From assembly GCA_965662265.1 (NCBI GenBank), contig CBFIGX010000007.1:1-64000 (forward strand): a DNA stretch of 64,000 bases, written 5' to 3'. Below the pieces are notes generated by a model. It searched no databases, was not told the DNA's origin, and saw nothing but the letters and a program-made list of their open reading frames with translations. Numbering within the stretch: the stretch's first letter is position 1; the number at the start of each line of letters is the position of its first letter. The translations under genes were made by a program, and so were the position numbers. This document shows positions 9,072-15,641 of this stretch, in pieces. This stretch comes from CBFIGX01 sp965662265 (GTDB lineage: Bacteria; Bacteroidota; Bacteroidia; Flavobacteriales; UBA7430).

Positions 9072-9884
9072 ATGATTGGTTTTTCTCCCGCAAAAGTAAA
9101 TTTAGGTCTTCATATAACTGACAAAAGAGCAGATGGATTTCATAATTTAGAAACTGTTTTTTATCAATTTCCGCTTAAAGATGTTCTTGAGATTGTTGTT
9201 GATGGTAATGCAATTAAGGGCTCTTGTCATTTCCGATCGACTGGACTCACAATCCCTTCTGGGAAAAATCTATGTGAGAAAGCATATGAACTGTTACATC
9301 AGGATTATGATCTTCCAGCAGTAAAAATTCATCTCCATAAGGTCATCCCCATTGGCGCAGGCTTAGGGGGCGGATCATCAAATGCAACTCATACTATCAA
9401 ATTGCTAAATGAATTATTTCATTTAAACTTATCTAAAGAGCAGTTAAAAGATTATGCTCTTTCATTAGGATCAGACTGCCCTTTGTTTATTGAAGAAAAT
9501 GTACAATATGCTGAAGGTCGTGGAGAGATATTAACTCCATTGAATATTGATTTATCATCTTACTATTTACTAATAGTTAACCCTAAAATACATATTTCTA
9601 CTGCAGATGCATTCCAAGGAATACAATTTTTTAGAAAAAAAACATGTTTAGATGTTGTTGTTGGAGCTGTTGAAAGTTGGAGGCTTAATCTTCAAAACGA
9701 TTTTGAAAGTTCAATTTTTACTAAGTTTCCTGAAATAAAGGATATAAAAGATACGCTATATTCGAATCAGGCAGTGTATGCCTCTATGAGTGGTTCAGGA
9801 TCAACAGTGTATGCTTTATTTGATAAAGAGCCAAAAAAAATAATTTGGCCTGATGATTACTTTGTTTGGTCATGTAAACTCTAA
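9072..9884 (+). CDS. ispE: 4-diphosphocytidyl-2-C-methyl-D-erythritol kinase
   Basis: A 270-residue GHMP-family kinase that phosphorylates CDP-methylerythritol in the non-mevalonate isoprenoid pathway. The N-terminus FSPAKVNLGLHI carries the conserved Lys/Asn substrate site. The ATP loop is PIGAGLGGGSSNATH at about 90-104, and SMSGSGSTVYALF near the C-terminus is the third GHMP motif. I use the ATG at 9072 rather than the upstream TTG because the -7 promoter box overlaps the latter. The last four bases overlap the end of the convergent permease gene, and no terminator lies between them. Confidence 0.97.
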   Translation: MIGFSPAKVNLGLHITDKRADGFHNLETVFYQFPLKDVLEIVVDGNAIKGSCHFRSTGLTIPSGKNLCEKAYELLHQDYDLPAVKIHLHKVIPIGAGLGGGSSNATHTIKLLNELFHLNLSKEQLKDYALSLGSDCPLFIEENVQYAEGRGEILTPLNIDLSSYYLLIVNPKIHISTADAFQGIQFFRKKTCLDVVVGAVESWRLNLQNDFESSIFTKFPEIKDIKDTLYSNQAVYASMSGSGSTVYALFDKEPKKIIWPDDYFVWSCKL

Positions 9885-10957
9885 CGATTTGCTTTTTTAA
9901 ATAGTTTTATTGCATAAAGTCCAAAAATTATATTTGGCAATAAAATGGCAAGTATAGGTGGTAAATCACTGTTTGTTGTAAATGTGATTGAAACTTTCTG
10001 AAATAATATAAATAGAGTTGTTAATATAAATCCATAAACAAGATTTACACCAATCCCACCTCGTTTCTTATGGACAGCAACACTGAATCCAATTAACATC
10101 AATATAAATGTTGTTAAAGGTGTTGTGTATCTTTGGTATAGGTCAAGTAAATAATAATGAATATTCTGGGCTCCTCTAACTTTTTCTTTACTAATAAACC
10201 TATGTAACTCTGGTAATGTCATCAGGTTAGTTGAGTTTTTCAAATAAACCAACTCATTAGGTTTAAAGTCAAAGTTTTTATTAATGTTTGCGCCTCGCTC
10301 TACTGTTTCCTCCATTTCTCCAAACTCTCTAAGCACATAATTTTCTGCGTACCAATTTTGTTGAATGCTATCCCATGTAATAAAATCAGATTTAAATTTA
10401 GAGATTAAATGTTTGTTTTCAAATATCTCATAGGTGAATCTGAAGCCTTTTTCCTTTGCTGTATTATAGCTTTCAAGATAAATGTATTGTTCAGGACTAA
10501 CTTGCCTATGTATGTTTTTATATCGTTCATTTTTTTTTGAACGAATGTATTCTTGTTCAAAGTCTAATCTAGTTTGATTGGTAACAGGTAATATCCAGTT
10601 ATTTAAATAAAAAGCAAATCCTGATATAATTAGTGCGCCGATAATATAAGGATACAATAAACGCTTTAGACTTAGACCACAATTTAAAATAGCTATTATT
10701 TCGGTATTGTTAGCGAGTTTAGAAGTGCTTAATATTACTGCTATAAACGTAAACAAGGCGCTAAATAATAATCCGTAGTGTACTATAAAATTTAAATAAT
10801 AATCAAATACTATTGCGTCTAACGGTGCTTCTCGCCTGTAGAAGTCATCAATTTTTTCAGAGATATCAAAAACTACTGAAATAAGTAAGATTAGTATCAG
10901 TGTAAATGAAAATGTCCCTAGGAACTGCTTTAATATGTATTTATCGAGTTTTTTCAA
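9881..10957 (-). CDS. LptF/LptG family permease
   Basis: A 358-residue inner-membrane protein of the YjgP/YjgQ family, which forms the membrane part of the ABC transporter that extracts lipopolysaccharide toward the outer membrane. Membrane segments are at about 12-32, 55-75 and 98-116, with three more after 270; a periplasmic domain of about 150 residues lies between. The start is a TTG directly after the TAG of tgt, giving MKKLDKYILKQFLGTF, which fits the family's usual N-terminus. It is therefore translationally linked to tgt. Whether it is LptF or LptG cannot be told from sequence alone. Confidence 0.9.
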   Translation of the reverse strand: MKKLDKYILKQFLGTFSFTLILILLISVVFDISEKIDDFYRREAPLDAIVFDYYLNFIVHYGLLFSALFTFIAVILSTSKLANNTEIIAILNCGLSLKRLLYPYIIGALIISGFAFYLNNWILPVTNQTRLDFEQEYIRSKKNERYKNIHRQVSPEQYIYLESYNTAKEKGFRFTYEIFENKHLISKFKSDFITWDSIQQNWYAENYVLREFGEMEETVERGANINKNFDFKPNELVYLKNSTNLMTLPELHRFISKEKVRGAQNIHYYLLDLYQRYTTPLTTFILMLIGFSVAVHKKRGGIGVNLVYGFILTTLFILFQKVSITFTTNSDLPPILAILLPNIIFGLYAIKLFKKANR

Positions 10958-12088
10958 CTACAACCTCAAAGTCAATTTTTTCACTATTTTTTCTTTCCAG
11001 TCATAAAATGAGCCATCAATGATTCTTTTACGTGCTTCGCCTACGAGCCAAATATAAAAACTAAGATTATGGATAGAAGCTATCTGCTTACCTAATAACT
11101 CGTTAGAAACAAACATGTGTCGAAGATATGCTTTAGAATAACTGTAATCTACATATGAAGTACCATTTGGATCGATAGGACTAAAATCTTTTTCCCACTT
11201 TTTGTTTTTGATATTAATCGTTCCTTCACTAGTAAATAACATTCCATTTCTAGCGTTCCTAGTTGGCATTACACAGTCAAACATGTCTATTCCTAGTGCG
11301 ATATTTTCTAGAATGTTTGCAGGTGTGCCTACGCCCATTAAGTATCTGGGTTTGTCTTTAGGAAGTACAGCAGTTACAACCTCTGTCATCGCATACATTT
11401 CTTCTGCGGGCTCCCCAACCGATAGTCCACCAATGGCATTCCCTTCTCGCTCAAAAGAGGCTATTGCCTCAGCAGATTGTTTACGTAAATCTTTATAAGT
11501 ACTACCTTGTACAATAGGAAAAAGAGTTTGCTTATATCCATATTTATTTGGGGTATTGTCAAAATGATCACAACATCGTTTCAACCATCTGTGTGTCATT
11601 TTCATTGACCGCTTTGCATAATTGTACTCACAAGGATAAGGTGTGCACTCATCAAATGCCATGATAATGTCTGCACCTATAGTTCTTTGAACATCCATGG
11701 CATATTCTGGACTAAAAAAATGATAAGATCCATCAATATGAGATTTAAACTTAACACCTTGTTCTGTGATTTTTCTCCGTTGAGATAATGAGTAAACTTG
11801 AAACCCGCCACTATCAGTGAGAATAGGTTTTTTCCAGTTCATAAACTTGTGTAATCCGCCAGCCGCTTCGAGGACTTCCATCTTTGGTCTTAGATATAAA
11901 TGGTATGTATTACCCAAAATAATTTGAGCTTTAATATCTTCATCTAATTCATGTTGATGTACTCCTTTTACAGTAGCAGCGGTACCCACTGGCATAAAAA
12001 TAGGGGTTTGTATTATTCCATGTTCTGTTTCAATTTCACCAGCTCGAGCTTGTGATAGTGAGTCTGTTTTTTCTAGTGTAAAATTCAT
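10958..12088 (-). CDS. tgt: tRNA-guanine transglycosylase
   Basis: A 376-residue enzyme that swaps guanine 34 for the queuine precursor preQ1 in tRNAs with GUN anticodons. The catalytic residues are present: Asp92 in TDSGGFQVYS and the nucleophile Asp271 in FDCVMPTRNARNG; GGLSVGEP is the substrate loop. The usual zinc site is not intact: the positions of E. coli Cys302, Cys304 and Cys307 are Gly309, Ser311 and Asp314 here (DPNGTSYVDYSYSKAY), while His340 (equivalent to His333) is kept. Overall length and the rest of the fold are normal, so I expect an active enzyme with a changed or absent metal site. It is followed without a gap by the LptF/LptG-type gene. Confidence 0.96.
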   Translation of the reverse strand: MNFTLEKTDSLSQARAGEIETEHGIIQTPIFMPVGTAATVKGVHQHELDEDIKAQIILGNTYHLYLRPKMEVLEAAGGLHKFMNWKKPILTDSGGFQVYSLSQRRKITEQGVKFKSHIDGSYHFFSPEYAMDVQRTIGADIIMAFDECTPYPCEYNYAKRSMKMTHRWLKRCCDHFDNTPNKYGYKQTLFPIVQGSTYKDLRKQSAEAIASFEREGNAIGGLSVGEPAEEMYAMTEVVTAVLPKDKPRYLMGVGTPANILENIALGIDMFDCVMPTRNARNGMLFTSEGTINIKNKKWEKDFSPIDPNGTSYVDYSYSKAYLRHMFVSNELLGKQIASIHNLSFYIWLVGEARKRIIDGSFYDWKEKIVKKLTLRL

Positions 12089-12093
12089 TACGA

Positions 12094-12101
12094 CAAATTT
12101 A
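12094..12101 (-). promoter_or_regulatory. Possible -7 promoter element of tgt
   Basis: Reads TAAATTTG on the minus strand. Its last base is only six bases from the start codon, so the transcript would be nearly leaderless if this box is used. Confidence 0.4.
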
Positions 12102-12167
12102 GAGCAAAATAATTGAATTGTGTTGCTTGTAAAGGCTAACTATTAATTTAAGATCGAATAATATACC

Positions 12168-12824
12168 ATGCGTTTGTTTAGTAGTTTTATTTTTAATCGT
12201 TTATTTGTCTATGAACTCCAAAAGTGTGTGCCATTGCAATCAAAAAAATATAAGCAGAATAATGATTTAGTTATCGTCAGTGCGGCAATTAATGGCGATC
12301 AAAAAGCCTATTCTAAATTAATGGATTTGCATTGGGCCAGTATCGAAACTTTTTTTTCATTAAAACTTAGTGGAAAAGAAGATGTCGAAGATTTAACTAT
12401 TGCTACATTCAGTAAGGCCTTTGATAAATTAGATACCTATAACGACTCCTATGCATTTAGTACTTGGTTGCAAACCATCGCTAATAATACACTTATTGAT
12501 TTCTATCGAAAGAAACAACAAAAAACCATATCTATAGATCTTGATATTGACGATGAAGACAGATATTCTATGGATATTATTGATGTAAATCTTGGGCCAG
12601 AAGATAATCTTATTCAAAAACAAAAAAATAAACAAATAGCGGCTTTAGTTCAAGAACTAAAGCCCCATTACAGAGAGCTTATAATTATGCGATATTTACA
12701 AGAGATGACTTACGCTGAAATAGCTCAAAAGCTTCAGCTTCCACTAGGAACTGTTAAGGCAAAGCTGTACAGGGCAAGAAATTTATTGGAGCAAATATTG
12801 AAACCTCGCGAAAATGATTACTAG
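12168..12824 (+). CDS. ECF-type RNA polymerase sigma factor
   Basis: A 218-residue group IV sigma factor. Region 2 is at about 55-120 (SKLMDLHWASIETFF, FSTWLQTIANNTLIDFYRKK) and region 4 at about 160-212 (LVQELKPHYRELIIMRY, then a helix-turn-helix TYAEIAQKLQLPLGTVKAKL). No anti-sigma gene lies next to it. The N-terminal 40 residues are hydrophobic and unusual for a sigma factor, so the real start may be internal, for instance the GTG at codon 21. Its end overlaps rsmG by 11 bases, so the two are co-translated. Confidence 0.9.
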   Translation: MRLFSSFIFNRLFVYELQKCVPLQSKKYKQNNDLVIVSAAINGDQKAYSKLMDLHWASIETFFSLKLSGKEDVEDLTIATFSKAFDKLDTYNDSYAFSTWLQTIANNTLIDFYRKKQQKTISIDLDIDDEDRYSMDIIDVNLGPEDNLIQKQKNKQIAALVQELKPHYRELIIMRYLQEMTYAEIAQKLQLPLGTVKAKLYRARNLLEQILKPRENDY

Positions 12825-13449
12825 TATAGAGGCGGTAGAAAAATATTTCCCAGATTTAACAACCCTTCAAAAAGAGCAATTTGCGCAATTGAAGCCTTTA
12901 TATGAAGAGTGGAATGCGCAAATCAATGTCATTTCTAGGAAAGATATTGAGAGCTTATATGAGCGTCATGTATTGCACTCTTTGTCTATAGCTCGATTTA
13001 TAGAATTTAAACCTAGAACAAAACTTATGGACTTAGGTTGTGGTGGTGGATTTCCAGGATTACCTCTTGCTATCTTGTTTCCTGAAGTTGAGTTTACAAT
13101 GATAGACTCCATAGGGAAAAAAATTAAGGTAGTCCAAGAAATAGCTGAGGCTATTGGTTTAAGAAATGTTGAGGTACATCATATGCGTGCCGAAAAGGTC
13201 AAGCATAAGTTTGATTTTGTTATCACTAGGGCAGTAGCTCCCATGAGCGATCTTGTGAAATGGACTCGAAATAAATATTTGTCTGAGAATAGACACGAAA
13301 TTAAAAATGGTATTATTGCCCTCAAAGGGGGTGCTCTTAGTCAAGAATTAGCACCTTGGGGAAATAGAAAAGAAGTATTTAGTATTTCAGACTTCTATGA
13401 TGAAGAATTCTTTAAGACGAAGAAAATCGTTCATGTACCTGTTTACTAG
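12814..13449 (+). CDS. rsmG: 16S rRNA (guanine-527 N7) methyltransferase
   Basis: A 211-residue SAM-dependent methyltransferase that modifies G527 of 16S rRNA. The SAM-binding loop is MDLGCGGGFPGLPLAILFP at about 70-88. NVISRKDIESLYERHVLHS is the conserved N-terminal motif and FVITRAVAPM follows the expected fourth strand. It starts inside the end of the sigma factor gene. It converges on the ABC exporter gene seven bases away, with no terminator visible in the gap. Confidence 0.95.
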   Translation: MITSIEAVEKYFPDLTTLQKEQFAQLKPLYEEWNAQINVISRKDIESLYERHVLHSLSIARFIEFKPRTKLMDLGCGGGFPGLPLAILFPEVEFTMIDSIGKKIKVVQEIAEAIGLRNVEVHHMRAEKVKHKFDFVITRAVAPMSDLVKWTRNKYLSENRHEIKNGIIALKGGALSQELAPWGNRKEVFSISDFYDEEFFKTKKIVHVPVY

Positions 13450-13456
13450 TGAATTA

Positions 13457-15229
13457 CTAGCTTTGATATTGAAGAGCACTGAGTTTCTTGTAGGTTCCAT
13501 TTTCGAGGCTAGAAAGCTCCTCATGATTTCCTGATTCAACAATTTCTCCTTTTTCGAGCACATAAATTTTATCGGCCTGACGAACTGTGGATAAACGGTG
13601 AGCAATAACCACAGAAGTTCTTCCTTTCATTAGTTTGTCTAAGGCTTCTTGGACTAAGCTTTCCGATTTAGAATCTAGTGCAGAGGTTGCCTCATCTAAG
13701 ATCAATATTTTTGGGTCTTTAAGGATGGCTCTTGCGATAGCAATTCTTTGCCTTTGCCCGCCAGAAAGTTGAATCCCTCTTTCGCCAACAAGTGTTTCGT
13801 ATGTTTCAGGAAATTCACTTATAAAATTGTGCGCATTAGCTTGCTGGGCTGCATGTTCTATTTCTGCATCACTAGCCGCTGGTTTGCCATAAGCAATGTT
13901 CTCTTTTATAGTGCCTCCAAATAATAATATGTCTTGCGGAACAATAGCTATTTGCTTGCGCAGGGCCGTTAAGTCTAAGGCAGTAATCTCCTGATTGTCT
14001 ATTAGAAGCGAGCCTGTGTAGTTTTGGTAAAAGCGCATCAATAGTTGTGTAATGGTGGATTTACCTGCTCCAGAAGCGCCTACCAAAGCTATTTGCTCTC
14101 CCTGCTTAATATTTATATGAATATTTTTTAGCACTTCTACATCCACACGATTTGGGTAATGGAAGCAAAGATTTTTAAAAGATATACTTCCTTTAATAGG
14201 CATGTCGATATTCTTTTCATTGTAATCTTCTGTATCCTCTTCTAATATCTCCATTAACTTTTCTGTTGCTCCAATCGCTTTCTGTATTTGAGCATATAAA
14301 TCGGCAATGGAACCTATGCTTGCTCCTATAAATATTGTAAGCATGAGAAAGGAGGTGAGGTCACCCATACTCATAGAACCTAAATGAATCAATCGAGTTC
14401 CATACCATATTACAGCAGCTATTGCTCCAAAAATTCCTAAAATAATAAAGGATGCAAAAGCTGCTCTCAGTTTTCCTCCTTTAATAGCGAAAACAACTAT
14501 ATCTTCTGTTTTTCGTTTATATCGGTTAGATTCAAAAATCTCATTAGCAAATGCCTTTACATTATTAATACCTTGTAAAGTTTCTTCTACAATTGTATTT
14601 GAACTAGCTATATGTTCCTGAACTATATTAGAGTAAGATCTTAGTTTTTTTCCAATTACAACTGCAATAATAATAATAATAGGGAATATTGATAACATAA
14701 ATATAGCAAGCTTCAAAGAGGTGAAGCCCAATAAGATAGTTCCACCCACAACAATAATTAACTGGCGGATAAATTCTGCACTTGTTGTGGTGAAAGTTTC
14801 TTGTAAAAGTGAAATATCTGAAGCTATTCTACTGTTCAGTTCACCTACTCTTCTTTTATTGAAGAATGTCATTGGTAATCGAATTAAGTGATTGTAGGTA
14901 GCTTGACGTAATTTTGCTAGAAATTTTTCTGTAACGTTTACAAAAAGAACAATTCTGAAGTAAGAAAAGATGGCTTGAAGTGTAAATAAACCAAATAAAA
15001 TAAGGGCCATTTGGTTAATTTTATCCATTGATTCTTTACTAGCGTCAACCATACCTCCAATAAACATAGGGAATATAAGAGATGCGAAGCTAGAAAGTAG
15101 TAAGAATACTAAACCAGCAATATATGAATTGCGGTAAGGTTTAAGGTACTTAAATATCCTCATCGCTTTCTTAACACTCTGTTTATTTAACTTAACCTTG
15201 TCTCTTTTCTTATTTTTGCGTCCCAGCAT
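13457..15229 (-). CDS. ABC exporter, fused permease and ATPase (MsbA-like)
   Basis: A 590-residue half-transporter: six membrane segments at about 35-310, then the nucleotide-binding domain from about 345. Walker A is ALVGASGAGKST, the signature is LSGGQRQRIAIARA, Walker B is ILILDEATSALDS, and the switch His is in VVIAHRLSTV. It should work as a homodimer that moves a hydrophobic substrate, perhaps a lipid, across the inner membrane. The substrate cannot be read from the sequence. It is divergent from rpmH, with a -7 box for each in the shared 132-base gap. Confidence 0.93.
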   Translation of the reverse strand: MLGRKNKKRDKVKLNKQSVKKAMRIFKYLKPYRNSYIAGLVFLLLSSFASLIFPMFIGGMVDASKESMDKINQMALILFGLFTLQAIFSYFRIVLFVNVTEKFLAKLRQATYNHLIRLPMTFFNKRRVGELNSRIASDISLLQETFTTTSAEFIRQLIIVVGGTILLGFTSLKLAIFMLSIFPIIIIIAVVIGKKLRSYSNIVQEHIASSNTIVEETLQGINNVKAFANEIFESNRYKRKTEDIVVFAIKGGKLRAAFASFIILGIFGAIAAVIWYGTRLIHLGSMSMGDLTSFLMLTIFIGASIGSIADLYAQIQKAIGATEKLMEILEEDTEDYNEKNIDMPIKGSISFKNLCFHYPNRVDVEVLKNIHINIKQGEQIALVGASGAGKSTITQLLMRFYQNYTGSLLIDNQEITALDLTALRKQIAIVPQDILLFGGTIKENIAYGKPAASDAEIEHAAQQANAHNFISEFPETYETLVGERGIQLSGGQRQRIAIARAILKDPKILILDEATSALDSKSESLVQEALDKLMKGRTSVVIAHRLSTVRQADKIYVLEKGEIVESGNHEELSSLENGTYKKLSALQYQS

Positions 15230-15249
15230 GGAATTATATTTTGTGCATA

Positions 15250-15257
15250 CAAAAGTA
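15250..15257 (-). promoter_or_regulatory. -7 promoter element of the ABC exporter
   Basis: On the minus strand this reads TACTTTTG, 21 bases before the ATG. Confidence 0.5.
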
Positions 15258-15290
15258 AGTTATTCAGAGCAGAAAAAAACCTTTTTGTAG

Positions 15291-15322
15291 TTTGTGAGAC
15301 ACAAAAAATGATTTTATATTTG
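15291..15322 (+). promoter_or_regulatory. Promoter of rpmH, both boxes visible
   Basis: TTTG at 15291-15294 (-33 box) is followed after 20 bases by TATATTTG at 15315-15322 (-7 box). This is among the best-formed promoters in the window. It lies downstream of the alternative ATG at 15308, which rules that start out. Confidence 0.8.
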
Positions 15323-15361
15323 CTCACTGGTTTTCAGAGAAAAACATTATTACAGAAAGAT

Positions 15362-15520
15362 ATGAAAAGAACATTCCAACCTTCAAACAGAAAGCGTAAA
15401 AATAAACACGGGTTTATGGATCGCATGGAGTCTGTTAACGGTCGCAAAGTGCTTGCTCGAAGAAGAGCAAAAGGACGTCATAAACTTACAGTTTCTGATG
15501 AACCAAGACACAAGAGATAA
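15362..15520 (+). CDS. rpmH: 50S ribosomal protein L34
   Basis: A 52-residue, highly basic ribosomal protein. It begins MKRTFQPSNRKRKNKHGF, the canonical L34 N-terminus, and contains GRKVLARRRAKGRHKL. The open frame extends 18 codons further upstream, but the L34 family start and the promoter position both place the start at 15362. A hairpin with a T run follows the stop. Confidence 0.97.
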   Translation: MKRTFQPSNRKRKNKHGFMDRMESVNGRKVLARRRAKGRHKLTVSDEPRHKR

Positions 15521-15542
15521 TTAGTTTGATGATTTAAATGAC

Positions 15543-15579
15543 AAGGTGTTAGCTATTTTTAATGGTTGACACCTTTTTT
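15543..15579 (+). terminator. Terminator of rpmH
   Basis: AAGGTGT (15543-15549) pairs with ACACCTT (15569-15575). The stem extends inward with wobble pairs to 12 bp around a 9-base loop, and a T run follows. Confidence 0.8.
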
Positions 15580-15641
15580 ATGATACAATAAAACGATAAT
15601 AGTAACACAGGTTGCCACATCAGAAAAAATTATTTTAAGCA

